Positions 24,117-33,900 of a DNA stretch of 64,000 bases are shown here, in pieces (position 1 is the stretch's first letter; each line of letters begins with the position of its first letter). This DNA comes from Cliona cf. orientalis (Eukaryota > Porifera > Demospongiae > Clionaida > Clionaidae): NCBI GenBank assembly GCA_963930775.1, contig OZ005694.1, positions 682,001 through 746,000 of the forward strand, read 5' to 3'. A program made the position numbers and the translations under genes. The notes under the pieces are model-generated. The model did not search any database and was not told the DNA's origin. It saw only the letters and a list, made by a program, of their open reading frames with translations.

Positions 24117-24443
24117 GCTTCACATGCACAAAGAGTCTTAGCGATCTGAAAAGTCTGAAGTTGAAAATAGTACTTTAAGATGTAGCTTAGCAATCTGAAA
24201 AAAGCTTGAATTTGAAAAAGGGTAGAAAACCATAGCAATCTGAAAAACGCCTGAAGTTGTTAAAAATTAATGCTAATTTGATGCAATCTGAAGAAGTCTG
24301 CATCTGAAAAGTATCTAGTCTGACCACAACTCTGTGGCCATATCTTCCCCTCTTCCATCCACAGCTATCATTATAGCAATAATATTGTGATTAGTAAAGA
24401 GCCAAGTCATTCAGAATACTATTACTCTACTGTAGTTACAGTG
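24117..24443. mobile_element. Solo piece of the GTCTTAAAA-repeat element, with empty site
   Basis: The AGAGTCTTAGCGATCTGAAAA..GTCTGAAGTTGAAAA repeats here match 58,760-59,050 in the large element at 58.3-62.4 kb. The paralogous intron at about 16,360-16,390 passes from GCAATA to GGTTTGTACATGTGAAACAC without this roughly 330-bp block. It is a deleted, non-coding relative. Confidence 0.6.
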
Positions 24444-24805
24444 GTTTGTACATGTGAAACACAAATGCACCACTATTCACCTCATTTCCTAATACAGAAT
24501 AGCTACAATACCGGCAGATTTGAAGTCTTTAGCGCATGCATGTACAGCAGTCATTGAGACACCACCAAAAATACACCTGGATCACTGATAGAAAATGCAG
24601 AGATGGCGCGCCTATGTGACATTTGTGGTTGGTAATGGTCATCACACCAAAACATATGGATCCCCCCTCCCCTGTTTTGCCCAAGGCTAAAAGCATACAC
24701 AATGAGGGGGGGTACTCACGGTAACTCATGGTATATAGGGAAAAAAGCCTCTCTCCCTCTTTATCTCTCTCACCCATACTCCATCACTATACATAATTAA
24801 CTTAC

Positions 24806-24895
24806 CGACAAGCCCACTGTAGAATATCCTTTGCAGTATCATCATTGAGCTTGGTATTCTTTATCAGACACAGCACCACTTCAGGATGGTTGTTA
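24806..24895 (-). CDS. Ankyrin-like exon C
   Basis: A 90-bp exon (1 base + 29 codons + 2 bases), with acceptor TTCTCTCCACTCCAG and donor TGTCG|GTAAG. It encodes NNHPEVVLCLIKNTKLNDDT followed by AKDILQWAC. 'N.HPEVV..LI' and a final 'L.WAC' fit the two helices of a short, diverged ankyrin repeat that lacks the usual D-V-N turn. It shares entry phase with all the other ankyrin exons and sits between exon B (37.9 kb) and exon A' (14.7 kb). Its counterpart in the other duplicated set is the exon at 3297-3376. Confidence 0.7.
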
Positions 24896-25256
24896 CTGGA
24901 GTGGAGAGAATACACATACATAATTAAATGCAATCATGAACAATTTAATTTAAGAGACCAGACTAAGTAATAAACTCTCAGTTCCTTTGATGATATTCCA
25001 CTTCAATCACCACATACATGTAAGTAGTCCGATGGTGACTACTAAGTCATGCTGAAGGCATCAGAGTTCACAATAAATCTATCAAATTTATTGGCTTTCA
25101 AAGCAAAATCTGGGAACTACTACCTCAAACATTCTTACCAGGGTTTCAACGGGATAGGGGAGGGGGGGTGAGGGGAAACAGGGGAAGACTCCCCCCACCT
25201 CTTTGCTTAGGCTAAGAATCATCACAAGTATCAAAATCAAACTACTAATTAACTAG

Positions 25257-25574
25257 CAAGGCCGTACATAGGATTTTTCATGCAGGGGGGCAAATAAAAC
25301 GATTGCGCGCATAGCACACGCTAATTTTTTGCCACGCCCACAAACTTATTGACCACACCCACCAAATCGCTTCTAAGGAGGGGTTTTCGAGGAGATCGAT
25401 CCACACAGAGGTCGTTTCTGCGCTGGATGCTGCAGTTTTATGTATAATTTGACTGCTATACTAGCTGACAGAAGACCATTCGACTCAGACTAACAAAACA
25501 GTGAGGATAAGTTGTCACTATGGCCTGGCTCACTGGGGGGGCAACTGCCCCCCTTGCCCTATAGCTAGGTACGG
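25257..25574. mobile_element. Host MITE, left part, split by the transposon
   Basis: It begins CAAGGCCGTACATAGG. The matching inverted end GCTAGGTACGGCCTTG is reached only by skipping the large insertion: its first part lies at 25,564-25,574 and its last five bases at 31,341-31,345. The flanks 25,252-25,256 and 31,346-31,350 are both ACTAG, a 5-bp target duplication. The uninterrupted element would be about 323 bp and non-coding. Confidence 0.8.
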
Positions 25575-25649
25575 CCTAGCCTCGTGCCCAGGCCCTTTGA
25601 GGGGGAGGGGGAGGAGAAAGGGCCTGGTACATACGGGTTGCGCATGCGT
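25575..25649 (+). repeat. Left 75-bp terminal inverted repeat
   Basis: Identical to the complement of 31,261-31,335. It contains a 9-bp-stem hairpin around a polypurine tract and ends in GCGCATGCGT. It lies about 200 bp upstream of the transposase ATG and may carry its promoter. Confidence 0.9.
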
Positions 25650-25847
25650 CGATATGCACCGTAATCTAACCGCATTCTACACCGTCGCACGTAACGGGCC
25701 ACGTGGCGCTCACCCAAAATGTTTGCGTGCACCTCTCGCGCAATTGATTGTAAAAAGCCACAGAAATGTACATTGAGTCCACGTGGCCAGCTAGCTATGG
25801 CGCGCGTTTACCGCGATCCGCAGCTGCTACGTACTGACTAGTTTGCA

Positions 25848-26222
25848 ATGGATGCCAGACAGCTCTGTCGATTATGTGGTGGGGCAGCCGATTACAGTCA
25901 CCGATTTTCACTATTCAGTCTGTCCAACACAAAAAAGGACTTACCTGGAAGAGTGAGCAGAATGTTAGGTGTACCGGTCCTCCAAAACGATGGTCGCCCT
26001 AGTGTAGCATGCAGGCGTTGCATGAACAAGTTTTCAGCTTTGGAACGAGATTTGGAAGCACTAAAACAGAAGGCAAGAGCTGTATACGACAGCTATCCAG
26101 ATAAAGAGAATGTTGGGTGCAGAAAGAGAACACAGAACACTAGTGGATCTGTGGTCTCTCCTTCTACAGCTTCTGTTAGACCCCCTGCAAAGAGAATGGA
26201 TAGGTGTAGGCTATTTGCAAAT
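25848..26222 (+). CDS. Exon 1: ZAD-like zinc finger
   Basis: Residues 1-80 hold CRLC at about 7-10 and CRRC at about 55-58, followed by a leucine/lysine-rich helix (ALERDLEALKQKARAVY). This spacing and order match the ZAD (zinc-finger-associated) fold, which dimerises transcription factors and occurs in some transposon proteins. The rest of the exon is basic and serine-rich (KRTQNTSGSVVSPSTASV), perhaps a nuclear signal. The frame stays open for five codons past the donor before a stop, so a single-exon reading to 26,237 is possible but less likely given the downstream exons. Confidence 0.7.
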
Positions 26223-29200
26223 TGTGAGTCCACATAAACCGGACCTGTACCAGTACTGTTAATAATAATCATTGATACCGTTCAATAGGTGATACCAATG
26301 TGACTCGTGAGCACATAAACTCCACAGCATGTAGCTCTGTAAATCGTGAGTCCATAATCATATTAAAATTTAATATGGATAGCACCTTAAGCTTACAAAG
26401 CTAATAACTACAACTCTACTGTTTGATTAATTAATAGGTGCAGAGACAGGTCAGAACCTGCATCGATTAATGTGACTCGTGAGCCGGCTAACTCGACAGC
26501 ACGTAGCTCAGGTATACATACAGTGATTAATTGTATTAATAAATCATTCAATCAAGTACAAAATTATAATTAATTTTTACACAGCTATGGGGCAAAGAAT
26601 ATCTTCTGGTGTTAGATGCAGCACTATGCCTGTACAGGTACCTATAATTACTAAGCTAGTAATGGATACATTTATTATGTTATTGCTATGCAGGTCGTTG
26701 TTCAGACTCCCAACCTTCCTACCCCCTATAGTGCAGAATTACCAGCTGATCTTTTAAAGATTGGGAGAGCATTGGCTGGTGGTCATATACCAACGATAGC
26801 CAAAGCAGTCTTTAGTCATGCTCCTCTCAAGGAGGAGATAGTGCTGAAAGTGTTGGATACCGTGTCAAATGAATGTGGGGATTTGTGTCGTAAAGGTCCT
26901 GGTAACATCTCATTGTTTCGCAACATTCCACTGGAGCAAATGGAAGAGTTTGAGTGGGCTCAGTGTATTGAAGAACTCCAAAAGAAAGCACCAACACTAC
27001 TACACTTGCTCTCAACAATCATCCAGCACAATGACCATCGAAACACATCCAAGCGTGGTGATCGGCACAATCCTGGAATAAGCATGGCTGTGGCTGTTTT
27101 ACTGAAGGAGAGGAATCGAGAAATGTGTGGTCTGCAATCACTGACAGCCTTGCTGTTGTTCAAAGGGCAAGCACATAAGAAGGCAAGTATAATGTAGTGA
27201 GTTGGATTGGTGTGGCCAGGGTAGTGTGTGTGTTGTGGTCAATCTAATAATATTATCATGTACTATGAATGTGCAATTGTCATACATTGGGTGCAGTGCA
27301 AGTGTGTGTGTACATGTATGTACATGTACATAATATATTATGTGTGTATGCGTGTACCCATGCCGTGTGTGTATGTGTGTACCCATGCCATGTGTGTATC
27401 TGTATTATATTATTATGTGTGTATGCGAGTACCCATGCCGTGTGTATATGTGTGTATGCATGTACCCATGCCATGTGCGTATGTGTGTTTGTTGGTAGTT
27501 GCCTAGCAACCAAAGTTTTTATAGGCAATTTGCTGACTATGGGAAGGGGGTGAGTCATCATGAAGCAGGCCAATGATGAACAGAGGTCAACTACCAACAA
27601 AATAGTTATCTGCCAGTAATTGGGGTGCATGAGATGCATCATCTGCCAGTAATTGGGGTGCATTCGACCATGCATCTCATGCACCCCAATTACTGGCAGA
27701 TAACTATTATATGTATTATAATAATAATATTATTATTACTGTATGTGTGTATGCGTGTACCCATGCCGTATGTGTATGCGTGTATGTGTGTACCATGCCA
27801 TGTGTGTATGTCTATTATAATATTATTATGTGTGTATGTATTTCAGAGAGATAGTGTGTGTGTGAATGTATAATTATGTAGATGTGCATGTGTGTACATG
27901 CATTGATTAAGTCATTATTTTCCTAATGTTTCAGGTGTACACGTACCTTAACCATCTAAATGTCACCCTTAGCTACAATGCCATGCTAAAGCTTGTGTCT
28001 GATGTGAGCAAAAATAATGAAGCACCGCTACGCAAATGGCTCAGTGAGTCTTCCCCTCCAAATGTGAAGTTCGTAGGAGACAATGTCAGCAAGACAGTAG
28101 CGGTTAGGGATATTCGCAGTGACCATCAATCACATTTGAAGCATATGTATAGCATTCTTGTCGTGAAAGGCCGCATTCCCAACCCTCCTGCTTCTGATCA
28201 GCCATTCAAACCCCCACCTCTGACCTCCCTTTCATGTAGCACTTTTCTTCCGAATGAAGACGACATTGCAGCCATCAAGAGGAATCTTACTATGCTTGTA
28301 AGCAGAATTCTTGTCAAGCATGTAAAAGCTTTAAGATGCTTTAGCAAGATAGTCCCTAAGCACATTAGGCACAACCTAAGTGACGAGATGTCTGAAAAGT
28401 CTGAAGTAGCAGTGATAGACGTTCTGCATAAAAATGAAACCTGCAATAAAGATATGCATGAGATTATGCTCACAATGCAGTCCTATCTTGGAGATACTTT
28501 TTCTGAAAAGGTACTCTCTGGAGGTGATCAGGTGACTTGTGAGAGACAGAAGTGTGTTCAAAGGCATGTCATGGATTCAGATACACCAGCAGAGAGGTTG
28601 GAGATGCTAGAGCCAGTAGTGGAGGATTGGCATGCTCTAATGTGCTTTCTGACAGTAAGTAACATAATATAATATCGCTCACATACACCCCCCTTGAAGC
28701 TTGTAGTGCACACAACAGTCAATAGTTCTAATAATAATTTCACCATTACTATATATTTTTTTATGATGCAGTTGACCTGGAAAGTGTTATTCAGTGACAG
28801 TTCTCGTGATCATGGCACCCTCAGTCAACTATTCTCGCTTACAAAACGTCTACCTGCTGCAAAGAAACCCAAAGAAGATATGCATGCATGTACTGATGCC
28901 TTATTTACGGTGTTAAAAGGGTACATTGTTGCTGCTGCTTGTAGAGAACTTAAGATTGACGTAGACACAGAAGGTATTCCCTCACAAGAAATGAAAAGAT
29001 GGAGCTACAAGCAGAAGCTAGCCTGGTTGGTGAGTCTATCCTTTGTCAAGCTGTCAAAGAAAGTGGTGACAAGAAATATGATTATTCTCGTACATTATGT
29101 CACTATGCATGCTTGGCATTGGAGTTCACTGATTGTTGGGGTCAAGCCGATGGTATCAGAGACGTACGATGTTGGCGTCTTTTTTTGCCTCATTTTTCTG

Positions 29201-29748
29201 CCGGTGGAAGGACCAAGTATTCCTTAGAATCCTTGAGATTGCAGCTACAGTTGGCTGTGCTACCACCTCACCTGGTACAGCAGCTGACGTGGGGTCGTTT
29301 TATCAACACACATGGAGGACTGGGAAAAAACATCCCATGTGATTTGCACAACGAACACTTCAACAAGCTTTTCAAGGAAGCAATAAGTCATATGGGGGCA
29401 AACTTCACTAAGGAGGCTACAACACGAGTGGCGAGATCCGTCACTTTCATATCACATGTGGCTGACCGTTTTGAGAAACAAACGAACATCCGCCCTGATT
29501 CTACTGCTCACACAACTAGGAAGGACGATGACGATGTACAGAAAGTGGCAAAAGTGGTTATGAGGGAAAAATTGTGGGATATAATTCCAGGACGCACACA
29601 TCAGGGCTTCAAAAACATGTCAAGTAATCCCCTTAAACCCCTAAAAGTTGAAAAATTAAACTCATGGATTTCTGAAAAAATAAAAGAAACAATAAAGTAT
29701 AGGAGACTACAGGAAGGAAATGTGTCTAACTCTGATGATTCTGACTAG
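25848..29748 (+). CDS. Transposase candidate with ZAD-like N-terminal finger (multi-exon, one frameshift)
   Basis: The start is ATG 25,848 (MDARQLCRLCGG). Exon 1 ends AATT|GTGAGT near 26,222. Short exons follow at about 26,289-26,345, 26,440-26,511 and 26,585-26,637. The main exons are 26,694-27,182, 27,935-28,654 and 28,772-29,748, all joining in phase 0; the intron after 27,182 uses a GC donor (AAGAAG|GCAAGT). The N-terminus has a C-x2-C...C-x2-C finger; the middle is helical and lysine-rich. The last exon holds a conserved block with THGGLGKNIPCDLHNEHFNK and ISHMGANFTKEATTRVARS, which I associate with the DUF6589-type region of transposon-derived invertebrate and fungal proteins, the likely catalytic part. 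There is a one-base loss near 29,028 (between KLAWL and GESILCQ). Role inferred: cutting and joining the element's ends in the nucleus, together with the helicase gene. Confidence 0.75.
26289..26637 (+). CDS. Short repeated exons of the transposase gene (approximate)
   Basis: Two intron-bounded pieces encode near-identical peptides: DTNVTREHINSTACSS (about 26,291-26,338) and SINVTREPANSTARSS (about 26,463-26,510). A third piece (26,585-26,637) encodes AMGQRISSGVRCSTMPVQ and joins in phase to the main exon at 26,694. The first two look like an exon duplication. Their exact boundaries, and whether both are used in one transcript, cannot be settled because the phases of the first two are not compatible in every combination. 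Confidence 0.45.
27228..27860. repeat. GT-rich minisatellite and 39-bp inverted repeat in transposase intron
   Basis: Units of TGTGTGTATGCGTGTACCCA type repeat across 27,335-27,490 and again at 27,740-27,845. Between them 27,601-27,639 and 27,670-27,708 are a perfect 39-bp inverted repeat around a 30-base spacer, and the spacer itself contains another copy of CCAGTAATTGGGGTGCAT. The open frames across this tract are repeat artefacts. Confidence 0.8.
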
Positions 29749-31148
29749 AAACTATTTTATCCCTGCATACATCACAACATAGAGGATTAAGTGTTTCATT
29801 GTCAGTATGTTCTTCAGTTTGATCGAAGTACCTCAATAACTGACGTCTTCTACACTCTGTTGTGTTTTCTAAATATATTCGAACTGCTAACGTCTCTTCC
29901 ATGCGCTTGTTTTTTGCCTCTTTGTACTTTTTGGCATCTGAAGCGCACCAGTATATAGTTGAAGTAGCTTTTTCACCAGTCCTTCCACCTCTACCACTTT
30001 CCTGTAGGTAATCATCCAAGCTATGTGGGGCTCCATAGTGTATTACTGTGTTAACTCCTGCAAAATTCACACCCATTCCTAAAGCGTTGGTAGCAAATAC
30101 TACTCTTGTTGTTCCATCCAATGCTTCCATGCTTTTAAGAATAACAGCCTTATTATGTGGTGAGGTACTAGAATGGTACATACCAAAGAGACGGTTACTT
30201 GCTGTCTCCTCTGCTCCAGGTGGATAGTAGCTCATACTACCAAGCTCGTAAAGAAAGTGTGCATACAAGTCGGCACACATATTAAGTGATTTGCAATAAA
30301 TGATAACACGCAATGCCTTAACAGAATTAGTTTTCAAGTCGTCTACTACATTGGCCAAGTCTGTATCAAGATTAGTACGTAGCTTAACACTGTAATATAT
30401 ATTTGGTCTGTCTGGTGATTCATGGATAAATGTACACCCGTTCATGTCTAATTTTCGTATGATATCCTTACGTGTACATGCATTGACAGTAGCTGTGACA
30501 GCTATCATAGGAGTACCTGAAGGGAGTATAGCTCTGAGTTCATGGAGGGATGAAAAGCTTGGTCGAAAATCTGAACGCCTAGGCGGGTATAAAAGAGTTG
30601 TAAGCTACACGAGATCCGACATCAATATGTATTGAGACTAACCATTGGCTTACACAGTGAGCTTCGTCAATGGTAATTGTGACCATCTGATTGCATAGTG
30701 GTGCTTCTATCAGCATTTCCCTCCATTTATCACATAAAATAGCTTCTGGTGCACTATACAGTAGAGAGTACCCACCATCTCTTATTTCTTTGTCTGTAGC
30801 TAGCAAAACCTTGTCTATTCCCTTATTGCCACTGAGTATCGCAGCTCGAACCCCTTTAGCTCGTAGATTAACTACTTGATCGACCATAAGGGATACAAGA
30901 GGTGAGACTACTAGACACACACTCCTTTCCTTAGGGGGCAAATCCACCCTCTTAAGCTTATGGTCAAACAAGAAGGGGAGGCACTGGTAACAGAGAGATT
31001 TGCCATACCCCGTAGGCAGCCACAAGAACACGTCTTTACAATTGTACACTGCTTTGATAGCCTCTAGCTGCTTGTCTTTTACCTCTAATCCCTCCAAGCG
31101 GAGACAAGACAGAGCGTAGGACAGAGAGAGATCGAAGTTGCTCGCCAT
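29726..31148 (-). CDS. RecQ-type ATP-dependent DNA helicase (transposon-encoded)
   Basis: Two exons, 31,148-30,643 and 30,578-29,726, are separated by a 64-bp intron (CCAATG|GTTAGT...CCGCCTAG|GCG) that splits a tryptophan codon. The product is 452 residues from ATG 31,148. Motifs in order: LPTGYGKS at about 44-51 (Walker A), VSPLVSLMVDQ at about 81-91, DEAH at 161-164 followed by CVSQW, SDFRPSF, the AVTATV segment at about 195-200, RVVFATNALGMGVNF at about 327-341, and QESGRGGR at about 361-368. A RecQ-style zinc-binding tail follows: ECRRRQLL with Cys 411, then LCCDVC with Cys 436, 437 and 440. RecQ helicases unwind 3'-to-5'. This one stops after the zinc domain and lacks a winged-helix extension. 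Its stop lies inside the 3' end of the opposing transposase gene (23-bp overlap). All key residues are present. Confidence 0.9.
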
Positions 31149-31260
31149 TGCAAAATATTCGCGACCATAAGTAGTATACGATAGTTTACGTATTAATATA
31201 CTAGAGTGTGCGAAGGGAATCCAACGAAAATACGATCACCAGGAATCAGGGTGATTAATA

Positions 31261-31335
31261 ACGCATGCGCAACCCGTATGTACCAGGCCCTTTCTCCTCC
31301 CCCTCCCCCTCAAAGGGCCTGGGCACGAGGCTAGG
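31261..31335 (-). repeat. Right 75-bp terminal inverted repeat
   Basis: Exact inverse of the left repeat. It begins 113 bp upstream of the helicase ATG, so the same sequence may act as promoter for both genes. Confidence 0.9.
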
Positions 31336-31539
31336 TACGGCCTTGACTAGTATCAAAAGTAATGAAAAAATCCGGAAGAGTTAACACACTCTTAGAAAAA
31401 GACATCTCCAGAAACTTGGCATACTACATACGCCCACGCATTTATCGTGCTTCAACCCCAAAATTTACCATTAGATGAAACCTTGCTCAACAATACTCCC
31501 TCCTCGAGCATCATGTAGGTCTGGGGCAAGTATCAAAGT

Positions 31540-32065
31540 TGCTAGAGTGTACCAATTTGCTAGCATTATTTATTAATCCTATTCAGAATATTTATACATG
31601 TAGCTATTATATACATCTGATCTAAGATGAAAAAAGAAGTATGGGTGCAGCTCAGCAAAATTTAACAGAATACTATGCAATCATTATTGGAATGGCATTA
31701 TAATGCAAACCCACTGTTTTTCTCATAGAACATATCGGAACCTGTTGGTGGCAGCAACTGCAAGTTATCATTTATCATTGACAATATTTGTCAGCGAGGT
31801 ACTGAGCTGCCTGCTGTGCCAGAACTGAGGGGGTAGGGACACTCTACCTCCAAGAGCCTCATGCTTGATACACAACACCAGATTGCCTCCCCACCCATTA
31901 GCGAAGATATAATACACATACAATGTACATACATAGCTACACATTACGTGAGGTGGGTTCCGACATGCCTTCGCTAAGTAAATAGGAAACAATTACCTTA
32001 TATCGCTTTAGCAATAAGAATAACAATACATATCATTATTTCAGGCACACTAAGTGAATTCTTAA
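31540..32065. repeat. Duplicated intron blocks (copies of 23.4 and 5.3 kb)
   Basis: 31,540-31,730 matches 23,440-23,635 (CTAGAGTGTAC.AATTTGCTAGCA, then GCAAACCCACTGT). 31,740-32,065 matches 5290-6310. All copies have the same orientation. Confidence 0.65.
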
Positions 32066-32077
32066 CTTAAAGAAGTA

Positions 32078-32738
32078 GCGTAATGTGCCAATTACCGACA
32101 GGTATCAACTATCGGAAATACGGGTATCAATTATCGACATAGGGCCTTAGTATAGGCAGTGGGCGTGGCGCGTTTAATAATAACTTCGCGTGGTCGATCG
32201 CGACTCGCTTCTGTGCTTCAGGCTGGACTTTTGAAGGTAAGTTTTGCTTCATTTGTGATAAGATGACCCTCACAGTGTCTTACTTTCTCAATACAGGGGC
32301 AAAGACGCGATGGTGCCGTTCCCGAGGCGCTTCTGCCAAGATTGAAAAAACGATAAAGATCGAACAAGCTCACCTATGAACATGAAGTTGTCTCAGTAGT
32401 TAGAGCTCATGATTATGCACCTGCTAGTATTTTTTATATAATTTTCTTACTCTTGGATTGCATGCACTGTGATGACAAAGCTCCAAGTGACGATAATTGA
32501 TTGTATTGAAAGTATACGGTGTGCCGATAATACGTACCGACTGTTGATAATTGGCATTCGCAATTATAAGCTAAAAATGCCATTGCAGACGTATTTTGAT
32601 AGGCAGCCCCCTGAGACTTTAGGTACTTGTAGCCCTGGCGACCACCTACCTTTTGGTCCAAGTTCGAAGTTCAGGCGATGTTCCTAAGCAACAGCACACG
32701 CGGGAGAAAACCGTATGTCGATAATTGGCACTTTACGC
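32078..32738. mobile_element. TA-flanked inverted-repeat element, GCGTAA ends, with empty site
   Basis: The ends GCGTAATGTGCCAATTACCGACA and its inverted counterpart (GCGTAAAGTGCCAATTATCGACA) differ at two positions. Both sides are flanked by TA. The paralogous intron at about 6325-6345 lacks the block. Inside, 32,160-32,320 is CpG-rich and contains a convincing donor (TTTTGAAG|GTAAGT) and acceptor (CAATACAG|GGGC), so it may carry a captured promoter and first intron. No protein longer than about 75 codons. Confidence 0.75.
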
Positions 32739-33254
32739 TATAAGTCAATAGAATTCGATTCTGAAGTATCTTTGCATAATGTTAATGATATTATCAAGTA
32801 CTGCACATTATTTGGCTAAAATTAATAATCAGTAGACCAAAGAATTACATGTATAAGTGAGCTCAGCAAAGTTTAGCCTTGTCCCCAGGCCCTGCGGGGA
32901 GGGGAGAAGGGGGAGAGGGAAGAAGGCCTTGGTATCCATTACATGCATATGCATATTATCCATATTAGTAGCCTTATCCCCAGGCCACTACTACGTTTTT
33001 AATTTTGCATTAATAGCTATTACATACCGTCTCCACGAGTATAATGAACTTACTGATTAAACTTGTGTGATTGATCTTTGTGTAAGTACATGTACCAAGC
33101 ACATAATGTCGGAACATTTGATCTAGTAAGCACAATACATGTCTCTTAGTTATTAAGCAATGCGAGGTAGGATTAATTTGGGCGTAACCTGGGTCATTGA
33201 TGGCAGCTGGGTAACTTGACTGTATGACTGTAAGGTCAAGGTCACTGTGTTTGA

Positions 33255-33425
33255 GTACCAGCGTGGGAGTCCGGCCATCGAGGCCAGGTACTAACTGGTG
33301 AGTAGGCTAGTACCAGCGTGGGAGTCCCAACCTGAGTCAGGTGCCAACTAGCAGCTAAGGCCAGCGTGGGAGTCCTGACCGTGAAGTTGAGCACCAACTG
33401 GAACTAGGACAGTGACATCCAGCGT
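33255..33425 (+). repeat. Minisatellite, 3 units of about 50 bp
   Basis: Each unit begins with CCAGCGTGGGAGTCC (33,258; 33,313; 33,362), followed by a variable segment and a (G/T)(C/A)CAACTGG-type end. Confidence 0.7.
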
Positions 33426-33550
33426 TAGAAAACAAAGATATTGCTGGCGTGACCGATAAGTTACGTGTGACATTCAACCACCAATCAATTCCCCCCAAAT
33501 TACCCCCAAATTAGTGTCCGGTAGATACCAGATATTGTCCATGTGATATT

Positions 33551-33900
33551 GCCCTGCCTGCTAGGTGCAATGAGGTAGGTGATGCTGACATGTATGCCAG
33601 ATATGCTGCATTTAATCACCTGACATGGGCAAGTCTGTGAGGCAAAGAGGTGGTTGCTAATGTCTGAAGTTGACGCCAGCGGCAGAATTTAAGTACGATG
33701 TCTTGCCTGCTAGGTGCAATGAGGTAGGTGATGCTGACATGTATGCCAGAATGCTGCATTTAATCACCTGACATGGGCAAGTCTGTGAGGCAAGACCATA
33801 GCCTATGGCTATTGTGGTAATGATTTATAGTAGTGTATTATGTAAGAGGTGGTTACTAATGTCTGAAGTTGATGCCAGCGGCAGAATTTAAGTACGATGT
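33551..33900 (+). repeat. Two-copy direct repeat of about 150 bp
   Basis: CTGCCTGCTAGGTGCAATGA through GGCAAGTCTGTGAGGCAA, plus GAGGTGGTT.CTAATGTCTGA and GCGGCAGAATTTAAGTACGA, occur in both copies. The second copy contains an extra roughly 54-bp insert at about 33,793-33,845. Confidence 0.75.

Larger units (their letters stand above)
25575..31335. mobile_element. Helicase-encoding DNA transposon (AcademH-like)
   Basis: The terminal inverted repeats at 25,575-25,649 and 31,261-31,335 are identical over 75 bp, starting CCTAGCCTCGTGCCCAGG and holding an internal purine-rich hairpin (AGGCCCTTT...AAAGGGCCT). The target TACGG is duplicated at 25,570-25,574 and 31,336-31,340. Inside are two convergent genes: a ZAD-finger/transposase candidate on plus and a RecQ-type helicase on minus. 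Known families: Academ DNA transposons include a lineage that encodes a helicase (AcademH) and another with an XPG nuclease; the assignment here rests on gene content, not on alignment. The 5-bp duplication may be longer than typical for Academ and needs checking. Perfect repeats and an intact helicase point to recent activity. Confidence 0.85.

Noticed and set aside
25501..25776. 91-codon open frame across the left transposon end
   Set aside because: It crosses the junction between the host MITE and the 75-bp inverted repeat; a chance frame in GC-rich sequence.
27228..27873. Several overlapping open frames rich in V, C, Y, H and T
   Set aside because: They are translations of the GT-rich minisatellite in the transposase intron.
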